Shown here: positions 35,917-44,249 of the stretch, one piece after another
Position numbering within the stretch: position 1 is the first letter of the stretch
Layout of the letters: each line of letters starts with the position of its first letter
Source: Cellulomonas sp. HZM
GTDB lineage: Bacteria > Actinomycetota > Actinomycetes > Actinomycetales > Cellulomonadaceae
NCBI RefSeq assembly: GCF_000708885.1
Contig: NZ_JEOE01000015.1
Coordinates: 1-64,000 of the forward strand
Direction: 5' to 3'
DNA length: 64,000 nucleotides
The notes under the pieces: model-generated
Told to the model about the DNA's origin: nothing
Database searches by the model: none
Seen by the model: only the letters and a program-made list of their open reading frames with translations
Position numbers and translations under genes: made by a program

Positions 35917-36558
35917 TCAGCGCGAGCTGTGCCCGGTGAGCTGCGGGCGGCGCTCGAGGCCCTGCAGCCCGTTCCACGCGAGGTTCACCAGGTGCGCGGC
36001 GACCTCCTGCTTGCCAGGTCGGCGCGCGTCGAGCCACCACTGCCCGGTGAGCGCGACCATCCCGACGAGCATCTGGGCGTAGATCGGGGCCGCCTTGGGG
36101 TCCTGCCCCTGCTGGCGGAACTGGTCTGCGAGCAGGTGCTCGACCTGGGTCGCGACGTCGCCGATGAGGCTCGAGAACGTCCCGGTCGCCTGCGCGACGG
36201 GCGAGTCGCGGACCAGGATCCGGAACCCGTCCTCGTTGGCCTCGATGTACCCGAGCAGCGCGAGCGCGGTCCGCTCGACGAGCACCTTGGGGTGCCCGCC
36301 CTCCTCGAGCGCGCCGGTCAGCGCGCCGGTCAGGCCCTGGATCTCCCGGTCGACGACGACCGCGTAGACCCCCTCCTTGCCGCCGAAGTGCTCGTACACG
36401 ACGGGCTTGGACACCTCGGCGCGCGCGGCGATCTCCTCGACGCTCGTCCCCTCGAACCCCTTCTCGGCGAACAGCCGGCGAGACACGTCGAGCAGCTGCG
36501 CACGGCGCTGCACGCCGGTCATGCGCGAGCGGGGCGCGCGCTTCGGCTCGGGGGGCAT
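35917..36558 (-). CDS. TetR-family transcriptional regulator
   Basis: The protein is 213 residues from ATG 36558. The TetR helix-turn-helix is complete: RRAQLLDVSRRLFAEKGFEG (about 18-37), then TSVEEIAARAEVSKPVVYEHF with a GGKEGVYA continuation. The C-terminal ligand domain (about 70-200) resembles the actinobacterial class with a WWLDARRPGKQEVAAHLVNL segment. It is the last gene of a minus-strand run upstream of MarR, with a 54-base gap. Targets cannot be read here. Confidence 0.92.
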   Translation of the reverse strand: MPPEPKRAPRSRMTGVQRRAQLLDVSRRLFAEKGFEGTSVEEIAARAEVSKPVVYEHFGGKEGVYAVVVDREIQGLTGALTGALEEGGHPKVLVERTALALLGYIEANEDGFRILVRDSPVAQATGTFSSLIGDVATQVEHLLADQFRQQGQDPKAAPIYAQMLVGMVALTGQWWLDARRPGKQEVAAHLVNLAWNGLQGLERRPQLTGHSSR

Positions 36559-36686
36559 GGGGTCATCATGCCGTGCGGGCCTGCCGGCCGGGGTGCGGGT
36601 CCACGGCCCGGCAGGCCGGTCGCGACGTCGCGCGCCGCGCAGGGCTGGCAGACTTGGCCGCCGACGAGCGCCGCGCCGCTCGTCGT

Positions 36687-36758
36687 TCCGCCCTGGTGTA
36701 ACGGCAGCACGCCGGCCTTTGGAGCCGTGCAGTCCAGGTTCGAATCCTGGGGGCGGAG
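36687..36758 (+). tRNA. tRNA-Gln (TTG)
   Basis: The acceptor TCCGCCC pairs with GGGCGGA, with G73 at 36758. The anticodon loop CTTTGGA has TTG at 34-36, and the T-arm CCAGG-TTCGAAT-CCTGG is perfect. No CCA is encoded. It is isolated between TetR and the HAAS-domain gene. Confidence 0.96.
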
Positions 36759-36828
36759 CCGAGGGGTTTCGCCCGTCGCCGGCGCGCCGTCCCGCGCGCC
36801 GCGCGCGGTCCGCGGCTGGCACGGTTCC

Positions 36829-36898
36829 GCGAGTGCGCCAGTTTCGGTCGAGTGCGCGGGTCTGGACCTCGACTCTCGTCCAGAACTGGCGCACTCGC
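36829..36898. repeat. 70-bp palindromic element with nested stem
   Basis: Perfect 15-bp outer arms (GCGAGTGCGCCAGTT and complement) enclose a 6-bp inner stem CTGGAC/GTCCAG around CTCGACTCTC. CGAGTGCGC also occurs twice as a direct repeat on the left side. It lies between tRNA-Gln and the convergent HAAS-domain gene and resembles the hairpin at 38156. Confidence 0.88.
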
Positions 36899-36959
36899 CG
36901 ACGCACGGCGCCCCGGCCGCGGGTCGGGCCCGGGCCCGCGGGGCTGCCCGCGAGCGCGG

Positions 36960-37733
36960 TCAGGCCGCGGTGCGGTGCACGGCGCGGCGGACCAGGGTCC
37001 ACGCCGCGGCCAGCCCGACGAGCGCCAGCACGCCCAGCGCCGCCGTGAGCGCCACGCCGCCCGCTGACATGCCCCCGCTCCCGGTGCACGTCGTCTGCGT
37101 GTCGATGCCGGACGTGACGGTGCTGCACTGCTGCCCGGCCGTCGCGACCGAGAGCACGGTCCACAGCGCGATCCCGGGCAGCGGGACCAGGAAGGTCGCC
37201 GCGACCTTCTCGCCCGGGGTCCACACGCGTGAGACCCACACCATGACGAGCCCCGCGACCAGCAGGACCACGGGGACGACGAAGCCGACGAGCAGGCCGC
37301 CGACCAGTACGAGCACGATCGCGAGCACGGGCACCCATGCCGGGGTCCGCCGGTCGGGCGCGGTGCGCTCGGCTGGTGCGGTGCGCTCGGCGAGCTGGTC
37401 GCCCGCGGCCTCGGCGGCGATCGCCAGCGGGTCGCCCAGCTCGCGGATCGCGGCGTCGACGGCGGTGTCCACCGCAGCGTCGTCGGGACCTGATCCGGTC
37501 GCTGAACCTGCCGCTGGACCCGCCGGGGTGCCGGTCGCTGAACCTGCCGCTGGACCCGCCGCTGAGCCGGCAGCCGCGCCGGTCGCCGAGGCGATCGCCG
37601 CGAGCAGGTGCTCGCGGAGCCCGTCCACGATCTCGCCGCGGTCGTCGACGCCGCGCGCGGCCAGCGCCGCGTCCACGTCGGCCAGGTAGCGCTCGGCGCG
37701 CTCGTTGGCGCGGCCGACCCCAGAGATCCCCAT
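36960..37733 (-). CDS. HAAS/DUF1700-type membrane protein
   Basis: The protein is 257 residues. The N-terminal helical segment (about 10-50, ERYLADVDAALAARGVDD, GLREHLLAAI) followed by AIRELGDPLAIAAEA is the HAAS signature found in partners of PadR regulators. Between them is an Ala/Gly/Ser/Pro linker made by a perfect 30-bp direct repeat at 37495 and 37531 (period 36). Four TM helices follow (about 130-170, 178-200 and 228-250). ATG 37733 overlaps the PadR stop by one base. The pair probably forms a membrane-linked regulatory unit, as described for PadR/HAAS cassettes; the signal is unknown. Confidence 0.82.
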   Translation of the reverse strand: MGISGVGRANERAERYLADVDAALAARGVDDRGEIVDGLREHLLAAIASATGAAAGSAAGPAAGSATGTPAGPAAGSATGSGPDDAAVDTAVDAAIRELGDPLAIAAEAAGDQLAERTAPAERTAPDRRTPAWVPVLAIVLVLVGGLLVGFVVPVVLLVAGLVMVWVSRVWTPGEKVAATFLVPLPGIALWTVLSVATAGQQCSTVTSGIDTQTTCTGSGGMSAGGVALTAALGVLALVGLAAAWTLVRRAVHRTAA

Positions 37734-38071
37734 CAGCTCTTCCCCTCGGACAGTGCCGTGTTGACGGCGTGGTGGAACGGCACCCAGGCGGCCTCGAACT
37801 CCGCGAGCGCGGAGACGCCCTCGGGCGTGAGCCCGTAGTAGCGGCGCGGCGGACCCTCGGTGGACTCGCGCCAGGACGTCTCGACGAGTCCGCCCTTGCG
37901 CAGCCGAGCGAGCAGCGGGTACAGCGTCCCGGCGCTCGCGAGCAGCGTGCCCTCGAGCTCGCGCGCGATGTCGAAGCCGTACCGCTCGCCGGAACGCAGC
38001 GACGCGAGGACGCAGTACTCGACGACCCCGCGCCGCAGGTTCGCGAGCACCTGTGCCTGACCAGGTAACAT
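37733..38071 (-). CDS. PadR-family transcriptional regulator
   Basis: The protein is 112 residues from ATG 38071 (GTG 38080 would add three). It has the PadR winged helix: VVEYCVLASLRSGERYGFDI (about 16-35), LASAGTLYPLLARLRKGGLV (about 43-62) and the wing RYYGLTPEG. A TAGCGT -10 lies 7 bases before ATG 38071, so the transcript is probably leaderless. The promoter is covered by an inverted repeat CAGGTA-N15-TACCTG, suggesting autorepression. It is coupled to the HAAS protein. Confidence 0.92.
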   Translation of the reverse strand: MLPGQAQVLANLRRGVVEYCVLASLRSGERYGFDIARELEGTLLASAGTLYPLLARLRKGGLVETSWRESTEGPPRRYYGLTPEGVSALAEFEAAWVPFHHAVNTALSEGKS

Positions 38072-38088
38072 GCGACGCACGCTACCTG
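38062..38088. promoter_or_regulatory. Putative PadR autoregulatory operator
   Basis: CAGGTA (38062-38067) and TACCTG (38083-38088) form an inverted repeat with a 15-base centre that contains the start codon and abuts the -10 box of the PadR gene. Confidence 0.5.
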
Positions 38089-38155
38089 ACGACGTGCGAT
38101 TCCGGAAGTCGCCGCTGCGAGGCCCCGTCAGGCCTGCTCGGCCCGCTCGTCGAGC

Positions 38156-38217
38156 GAGCGCGTGCGGCCTGAGAGCGTGCCGTCGACGTTCGACTCTCGG
38201 GCCGAACCCATGCGCTC
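38156..38217. repeat. Imperfect palindrome related to the 70-bp element
   Basis: The left arm GAGCGCGTGCGGCCTGAGAG (38156-38175) pairs with 38194-38217 with a few mismatches and bulges. It shares TCGACTCTCG and a following CxGAAC with the element at 36829-36898, so both may be members of one family. Confidence 0.6.
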
Positions 38218-38246
38218 GGCAGCTGGCGCGCGCAGCGGGCGGGGCG

Positions 38247-38630
38247 TCAGGCCGGGTCCGGGTGGGAGCGGGGCAGGCGGCTGGCCGGGAGGATCGCCAT
38301 CGCGCTCACGCCTCCGATCGCTCGTCGCGCGGCTCATCGGAGCCGGGTGGACCACGTCTCGTGCCGGGAGCCTGCGGAGGAGGGCGACGTGGCCGAGGTC
38401 CTGGCGCGCGCACATCCGCCGAAGACGATCTGGTTGATGTCGGCGGTCAACTCCGTGGGCTTTTCGATCTGGCTGGTCAGGGGGATCGCGACACGAGATC
38501 GTGCCAGCATCGTCGCCGCGGCGGGGGGCCGATGATCCCTCACCACCGGGGGCCTCTCGCACACCGCCACCATGACTCGCCACCGAGCGACGGCCAGGCC
38601 CGTGAGAGCGAGGGTCTGATACCGGCGCAC
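38247..38630 (-). pseudogene. Decayed 3' remnant of a DHA2-type MFS gene
   Basis: On the minus strand, bases 38320 down to 38247 translate as IGGVSAMAILPASRLPRSHP DPA-stop, nearly the same as VSATAILPASRLPR near the end of the intact MFS protein next door. Upstream in the same frame is one stop (38334-38336) and a poorly conserved stretch where TADINQIVF fits VDLDQVNFV of the intact protein. The remnant lies 60-440 bases beyond the end of that gene on the same strand, consistent with an old tandem duplication. Confidence 0.65.
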
Positions 38631-38688
38631 TCTCCGGCCGCGGGTCGGCGCAGCCGCCGTCGGACGTGGCGTCAGGCGGGTGCCCGCA

Positions 38689-40338
38689 TCAGGCGGGTTC
38701 CGGGTCCCGGTCGCGGGACGGGTCCGGGATCTCGTCCGGGCGGTAGCGGGGCAGCCGGCTGGCCGGGAGGATCGCGGTCGCGCTCACGCCGGCCAGGATC
38801 AGGAGCCCGAGGCGCAGGGTGTCGAGCCGCGCCTGCTCGTTGAGCGCGACCGCGGCGTCGACCTGGGCGGCGTCGGCGGTGGTACCTGCCAGCACCGAGC
38901 GCAGGTCGTCGTTGCTGACGAAGTTGACCTGGTCGAGGTCCACCTGGGCGACGAGCGACGGCGGCAGATCGGGGTGCTCGATCACCGCGCGGCCCACGGT
39001 GATGCCGAGCACCGTGACGAGCAGGGCGCCTGCGAGAGCGGTGCCCACGGCGGACGCGAGGTTCTGCGTCGTCCCGCGGATCGAGCCCACGTCCCCCGCG
39101 AGCCGCTTGGGCGCCGCGGTGACGAGCACGTTGAACACGAGCGTGACGAGCGCCCCCTGCCCGACGCCGAACACGATGAGGCCGAGGATCGTCGGCAGCG
39201 TCTCCCAGTTGTTCGTCACGACGAGCGAGAGCCACGCGAGCGCGACCGTGGTGAGCGTGAACCCGAAGACACCGATCGTGCGCGGCGGGTACGTCTTGTA
39301 GAACCGGACGACGAGCGTCGCGGTGACGAACACCGTGAGGTTGAACGGGATCATCGCGAGCGAGGTGTCGAACGGCGTACGCCCCTGCACGATCTGGATG
39401 TACAGCGGCACCGTGAAGTTGAGCGCGGCCTCGAGCGCGACGACGACGAACATCGCGTACACCGCCGCTCGCTCGCTGGGCCGCCGCAGCACGGACAGGT
39501 CGACGAGCGGCACGCGGCCTGCCCGCGCACGCCGGCGCGTCCACCAGAAGAACGTCTGCCCCAGCACCACGCCGAGCACCACGAGCAGCGGCGCGGGGGA
39601 GACGCCCGCGACGTCGAACGGCGCGCCCGGCGACGCGACGAGGATGCCCCAGCCGTTGAGGTTGTTGAACCCGAGCGTGAGCGCCACGATCGCGGCACCG
39701 ATGAGCAGCGCGGCCACTGCGTCGATGGTGATGCCCGGGTCGCCGCGGTCGGCGCGCAGCTTGAAGCTGAACACGAACACGGTGACGGCGAGCGCGAGGA
39801 CCACCCCGAACACTGGGCGCCAGCCGACGAGCGTGCCGAGCGCGCCGCCGAGGAAGAACGCGGTCATGCCCGAGACCGCGCGCGCGGAGCCGAGCGACCC
39901 GATCGCGGTCGCCTGCTGCGGGCCGCGGTAGTTCTCGGCGATGAGCGCGACCAGTGCCGGCACGATGATCGCCGCGGACGCGCCCGCGAGGGCCTGGCCG
40001 GCGATCGCCCACCCGATCGAGGGCGAGACGATCATGAGCACCGCGGACGCAGCGAACAGCGCGACGACGATCCGGAACGCGAGCAGCCACCCGATGCGCT
40101 GGCCGAGCTTGGCCCCGGTCATGACGAGCGCCGCGACCGCGAGCCCGTACATGACGATCGTCGTGCTCGCGGACGTGGGTGGGACGCCGAAGTCGTCGAC
40201 CATGCCGCCGAGCGAGACCGGCAGCGCGGCGACGTTGAACGACATGAGCACCTGCGCGAGGAAGAGCCCGACGAGCGGGGTCCAGGACCGGCGCTCCTCG
40301 GCACCCGCAGGAGCGGGCTCGGGTGTCGTCGTGCTCAT
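38689..40338 (-). CDS. MFS drug-efflux transporter (DHA2/EmrB-QacA type)
   Basis: The protein is 549 residues with about 14 TM helices, the DHA2 count. It starts MSTTTPEPAPAG followed by LVGLFLAQVLMSFNVAALPV. Recognisable segments are GAKLGQRIGWLLAFRIVVAL (motif A-like loop), RAVSGMTAFFLGGALGTLVGW (motif C region), and the late FVSNDDLRSVLAGTTADAAQ loop. These proton antiporters export drugs or metabolites; the substrate is unknown. ATG 40338 overlaps the glutaminase stop (ATGA), so the two genes are coupled. A decayed copy of its 3' end lies just downstream. Confidence 0.92.
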   Translation of the reverse strand: MSTTTPEPAPAGAEERRSWTPLVGLFLAQVLMSFNVAALPVSLGGMVDDFGVPPTSASTTIVMYGLAVAALVMTGAKLGQRIGWLLAFRIVVALFAASAVLMIVSPSIGWAIAGQALAGASAAIIVPALVALIAENYRGPQQATAIGSLGSARAVSGMTAFFLGGALGTLVGWRPVFGVVLALAVTVFVFSFKLRADRGDPGITIDAVAALLIGAAIVALTLGFNNLNGWGILVASPGAPFDVAGVSPAPLLVVLGVVLGQTFFWWTRRRARAGRVPLVDLSVLRRPSERAAVYAMFVVVALEAALNFTVPLYIQIVQGRTPFDTSLAMIPFNLTVFVTATLVVRFYKTYPPRTIGVFGFTLTTVALAWLSLVVTNNWETLPTILGLIVFGVGQGALVTLVFNVLVTAAPKRLAGDVGSIRGTTQNLASAVGTALAGALLVTVLGITVGRAVIEHPDLPPSLVAQVDLDQVNFVSNDDLRSVLAGTTADAAQVDAAVALNEQARLDTLRLGLLILAGVSATAILPASRLPRYRPDEIPDPSRDRDPEPA

Positions 40339-41369
40339 GCGGGCTCCTCGGGTGAGGTCGGGCGGGTGGGGACGTGCACGGACGACGCGAAGACGTTGAG
40401 CCCGAGCGCGCGCGAGAGGTACGCGGTGGCGCGCTGCCCGCGCACGCTGTTGCCGGCCGGGTCGAGCAGCGGCGAGTAGGTGCCGATCGCGCCCTTGCCG
40501 GGGCTGACCGCGACGATCCCGCCCGCCACGCCCGACTTGGCCGGCAGCCCGACGTCGAACAGCCACTCGCCCGAGCGCTCGTACATCCCGGTCGAGGCGA
40601 GCACGGCCAGCGTGTCGGTCGCGACCTGCTCCGAGACGACGCGCTCGCCGGTCACGGGGTTGACCCCGCCGTCGGCGAGGGTCGCGCCCATCACGGCGAG
40701 GTCGTGCGCGTCGACGAGCAGCGAGCACTGCCGCGTGTACACGTCGACGACGTCGAGCGGGTCGGCCTCGATGCGCCCGTAGCTCTCCAGCAGGCGCGCG
40801 ATCGCCTTGTTGCGCGAGTTCGTCGCCGCCTCCGACGTGTACACGACCTCGTCGACCTCGAGGCGCCGGCCGGCGAACCGCGACAGCCCGTCGACGACGG
40901 CCTCCCACTGCTCGTCGGGTCCGTCCCCCTCGACGAGCGCGGTCGTCGCGATCGCTCCGGCGTTGACCATCGGGTTGCGCGGGTGGCCGCCGTGCAGCTC
41001 GACGGCCATGACCGAGTTGAACGCGAGGCCGGTGTTGTCGACGCCGATGCGCTCGCGCAAGTGTGCGTGGCCGAGCCGCTCGGAGACGAGCGCGTAGACG
41101 AACGCCTTGGAGATCGACTGGATCGAGAACCGGGTGGTCGTCGCGCCCGCCGCGTGCTCGCGGCCGTCGGCGTCCACGACGCACACCCCGAACGCGGCCG
41201 GGTCAGCCTGGGCGAGCACCGGGATGTAGTCGGCCAGCACCCCGGAGGAGTCGTCCGCGTAGCGCGCGTGCGCCGCCACGACGAGCTCCTCGACCTGGTC
41301 CCAGCCGGGCAGCGCACCGGTCGAGACCGCCTGCGCGACGTCGCCGACGACATCGATCCTCGAGTCCAC
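40335..41369 (-). CDS. glsA: Glutaminase A
   Basis: The enzyme hydrolyses glutamine to glutamate and ammonia. It is 344 residues with the serine beta-lactamase-like fold: the SxxK motif is in RFSIQSISKAFVY (about 80-92), followed by NPMVNAGAIATTAL (about 133-146), an SRNKAIA segment and the KSG-type GLPAKSGVAGG (about 282-292). GTG 41369 is chosen because GGGAGA lies 4 bases upstream and the protein then opens with a normal N-terminus. Coupling to an MFS gene could mean linked amino-acid transport or acid stress, but that is speculative. It is divergent from glmU. Confidence 0.94.
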   Translation of the reverse strand: MDSRIDVVGDVAQAVSTGALPGWDQVEELVVAAHARYADDSSGVLADYIPVLAQADPAAFGVCVVDADGREHAAGATTTRFSIQSISKAFVYALVSERLGHAHLRERIGVDNTGLAFNSVMAVELHGGHPRNPMVNAGAIATTALVEGDGPDEQWEAVVDGLSRFAGRRLEVDEVVYTSEAATNSRNKAIARLLESYGRIEADPLDVVDVYTRQCSLLVDAHDLAVMGATLADGGVNPVTGERVVSEQVATDTLAVLASTGMYERSGEWLFDVGLPAKSGVAGGIVAVSPGKGAIGTYSPLLDPAGNSVRGQRATAYLSRALGLNVFASSVHVPTRPTSPEEPA

Positions 41370-41576
41370 GCGTCTCCCTCGTCGTCGCACCACACCGGCG
41401 TCCCGTCGAGCGCCATCCTGCCCTCGGGCACCGACACAGGGAATGGGTGACGCCACATCTCGGGACGGCTACCGACCTGCCCGCCCGTCGGGTGGCCGCC
41501 CTGCGCGACGGTAGAGTGACCGTGCGCCACGAACCGCCGCCCGCTCGTCGGGCAGACCCGCGAGGAGCACTCCCTG

Positions 41577-43214
41577 GTGTCGTATCCCCGGCCCGCCGCC
41601 GTCGTCGTCCTCGCCGCAGGTGAAGGCACCCGCATGCGCTCGGCGACCCCCAAGGTCCTGCACACGCTCGCGGGCCGCAGCATGGTGGGCCACGCGCTCG
41701 CCACCGCACGCGGGCTGGACCCGCAGCGCGTCGTCGTCGTGGTGCGGCACGAGCGCGAGCGCGTCGCAGCCCACGTCGCGGAGATCGACCCGCAGGCGCT
41801 GCTCGCGGACCAGGACGACATCCCCGGCACGGGCCGTGCGGTGCAGGTCGCGATGACGGCGCTCGACGCGTCGGCGCAGGCCGGAGCCGCCGAGGGCGGT
41901 CGCACGGGGTCCGCCGCGGACGCGCTGCTCACGGGTGCGATCGTCGTCGTCGCCGGGGACGTCCCGCTCCTGGACGCCGGCATGCTGGGCGAGCTGCTCG
42001 CGGCCCACCACGAGGACGAGAACGCGGTCACGATCCTCACCACCGAGGTCGCGGACGCGACGGGCTACGGGCGCATCGTGCGCGAGGCCGGCACCGGTGA
42101 CGTGCTGTCGATCGTCGAGCACAAGGACGCCGACGACGAGCAGCGCGAGATCCGCGAGATCAACTCGTCCATCTACGTCTTCGACGCCGCCGTGCTGCGC
42201 GGTGCGCTCGGGCGGCTGGGCCGGGACAACGCGCAGGGCGAGGTGTACCTGACGGACGTCGTCGCGATCGCGCGGGCCGACGGCGGCCACGTGCGCGCGC
42301 TGCGCACCGACGACCCGTTCGTCGTCGAGGGCGTCAACGACCGTGTGCAGCTCGCGACGCTCGCGCGCGAGTACAACCGCCGCATCCTCGAGGACTGGAT
42401 GCGCGAGGGCGTGACGGTCGTCGACCCGGCGACCACGTGGGTCGACGTCGACGTCGAGCTCGAGCGCGACGTGACGCTGCTCCCCGGGACGCAGCTGCAC
42501 GGCGCGACGGTGGTCCGCGAGGGCGCGACCGTCGGCCCGGACACGACGCTGACCGACGTCGAGGTGGGCGCGGGCGCGACGGTGACCCGCACGCAGGGGT
42601 CGCTCTCCGTGGTCGGCGCGGGCGCGAGCGTCGGGCCGTTCGCGTTCCTGCGACCGGGCACCGAGCTGGGGGACAAGGGCAAGATCGGCACGTTCGTCGA
42701 GACGAAGAACGCGCAGATCGGCATGGGCTCCAAGGTGCCGCACCTGTCCTACGTGGGCGACGCGACGATCGGCGAGCACTCGAACATCGGCGCCGCGTCC
42801 GTGACGGTCAACTACGACGGCGTCAACAAGCACCGCACGACGATCGGCTCGCACGTGCGCACGGGGGCGGACAACATGTTCGTCGCGCCCGTCACCGTGG
42901 GGGACGGGGCGTACACCGGTGCGGGGTCCGTGATCCGCCGCGACGTGCCCGCGGGTGCGCTCGGGGTCAGCGCGGGCGCGCAGCGCAACATCGAGGGTTG
43001 GGTGGCCCGTTCGCGCGCCGGGACCGCGGCCGCGCAGGCCGCCGCGCGCGTGGCTCGTCCCGCCGACGACGGCCTGTCCCCGCAGGCGCGCGCCGAGCGC
43101 GAGCGCGCCGCCACCGCGGCCCGCGGCATCCCCGTGACGCCGCCCCCCGCCCTGCCCGACCAGCCGCCGCGGCTGGACGACCCCACCGGCTCGACCACCC
43201 CGAAGGACGCATGA
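41577..43214 (+). CDS. glmU: Bifunctional GlmU
   Basis: GlmU acetylates glucosamine-1-phosphate and uridylylates it to UDP-GlcNAc, the precursor of peptidoglycan and EPS. The protein is 545 residues; E. coli has 456, and the extra length is a disordered Ala/Arg/Pro tail. The N-terminal pyrophosphorylase has VVLAAGEGTRMRSATPKVLH (about 10-29), VAGDVPLL and EINSSIYVFD. The left-handed beta-helix acetyltransferase has GTFVETKNAQIGMGSKVPHL and GAASVTVNYDGVNKHRTTIG. TAGAGT (41512-41517) may be the -10, giving a leader of about 50 bases. The stop overlaps the prs start by four bases. Confidence 0.97.
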   Translation: MSYPRPAAVVVLAAGEGTRMRSATPKVLHTLAGRSMVGHALATARGLDPQRVVVVVRHERERVAAHVAEIDPQALLADQDDIPGTGRAVQVAMTALDASAQAGAAEGGRTGSAADALLTGAIVVVAGDVPLLDAGMLGELLAAHHEDENAVTILTTEVADATGYGRIVREAGTGDVLSIVEHKDADDEQREIREINSSIYVFDAAVLRGALGRLGRDNAQGEVYLTDVVAIARADGGHVRALRTDDPFVVEGVNDRVQLATLAREYNRRILEDWMREGVTVVDPATTWVDVDVELERDVTLLPGTQLHGATVVREGATVGPDTTLTDVEVGAGATVTRTQGSLSVVGAGASVGPFAFLRPGTELGDKGKIGTFVETKNAQIGMGSKVPHLSYVGDATIGEHSNIGAASVTVNYDGVNKHRTTIGSHVRTGADNMFVAPVTVGDGAYTGAGSVIRRDVPAGALGVSAGAQRNIEGWVARSRAGTAAAQAAARVARPADDGLSPQARAERERAATAARGIPVTPPPALPDQPPRLDDPTGSTTPKDA

Positions 43215-44200
43215 TGACCGGGATCGTCTCCCACGACGGCGAGAAGCGACTGGTGCTGGTCTCGGGGCGTGCGCACCCCGACCTGGCGTCCGACGTCGCG
43301 AAGCACCTCGACATCGACCTGCTGCCGACCACGGCCTACGACTTCGCCAACGGCGAGATCTACACGCGCTTCAGCGAGTCGGTGCGCGGTGCGGACGCCT
43401 TCGTGCTGCAGTCGCACGCGTCGCCCGTGATCAACCACTGGATCATGGAGCAGCTCCTCATGGTCGACGCGCTCAAGCGCGCCTCGGCCAAGACGATCAC
43501 GGTCGTCGCGCCGTTCTACGGGTACGCGCGCCAGGACAAGAAGAGCCGCGGCCGCGAGCCCATCTCGGCCCGGCTGCTCGCCGACATGTTCCGCACCGCG
43601 GGCGCCGACCGCATCATGAGCGTCGACCTGCACACCGCGCAGATCCAGGGCTTCTTCGACGGCCCGGTCGACCACCTGTGGGCCATGCCGATCCTCGTGG
43701 ACTACGTGCGCGGGCGCGTCGACGTCTCCAACGTCACGGTCGTCTCGCCGGACGCGGGACGCATCCGCGTCGCGGAGCAGTGGGCCGCCAAGCTCGGCGG
43801 CGGGCCGCTCGCGTTCGTGCACAAGACGCGCGACGTGCGCACCGCGAACAAGGCGGTCGCCAACCGTGTGGTCGGTGACGTGGAGGGCCGCTCGTGCGTG
43901 CTCGTCGATGACCTGATCGACACCGCGGGCACGATCTCCGAGGCAGTGCGCGTGCTCAAGGAGGCCGGCGCGAAGGACGTCATCGTCGCCGCGACGCACG
44001 GCATCCTGTCCGACCCCGCGGTGGACCGCCTGCAGTCCTGCGGCGTGCGGGAGGTCGTCATCACGGACACGCTGCCCATCGAGGACGAGAAGCGGTTCGA
44101 CTCGCTGACCGTGCTGTCGATCGCGCCGCTCGTCGCGCGCGCGGTCCGTGAGGTGTTCGACGACGGGTCCGTCACGAGCCTGTTCGACGGCAACGCCTGA
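43211..44200 (+). CDS. prs: Ribose-phosphate pyrophosphokinase
   Basis: Prs makes PRPP from ribose-5-phosphate and ATP for nucleotides, His, Trp and, in actinobacteria, decaprenyl-phosphoryl-arabinose precursors. The protein is 329 residues. It contains ANGEIYTRFSESVRG, YGYARQDKKSRGREPISARL (about 99-118), VSVDLH-like MSVDLHTAQIQGFFD and the PRPP loop VLVDDLIDTAGT (about 230-241). ATG 43211 overlaps the glmU stop (ATGATGA); a second ATG follows immediately. The glmU-prs pairing is conserved in actinobacteria. Confidence 0.97.
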   Translation: MMTGIVSHDGEKRLVLVSGRAHPDLASDVAKHLDIDLLPTTAYDFANGEIYTRFSESVRGADAFVLQSHASPVINHWIMEQLLMVDALKRASAKTITVVAPFYGYARQDKKSRGREPISARLLADMFRTAGADRIMSVDLHTAQIQGFFDGPVDHLWAMPILVDYVRGRVDVSNVTVVSPDAGRIRVAEQWAAKLGGGPLAFVHKTRDVRTANKAVANRVVGDVEGRSCVLVDDLIDTAGTISEAVRVLKEAGAKDVIVAATHGILSDPAVDRLQSCGVREVVITDTLPIEDEKRFDSLTVLSIAPLVARAVREVFDDGSVTSLFDGNA

Positions 44201-44249
44201 CGCGAGGACGACGAGCGGGACGAGCAGGAACCACGACGCGGAGGTCGAC

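Larger units (their letters stand above)
38089..38688. other. 600-base interval without intact genes
   Basis: The interval holds a hairpin (38156-38217) and a decayed minus-strand remnant of an MFS gene (38247-38630). Base composition at 38400-38560 is less GC-rich than the surroundings, fitting neutral decay. No intact coding sequence was accepted. Confidence 0.6.
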
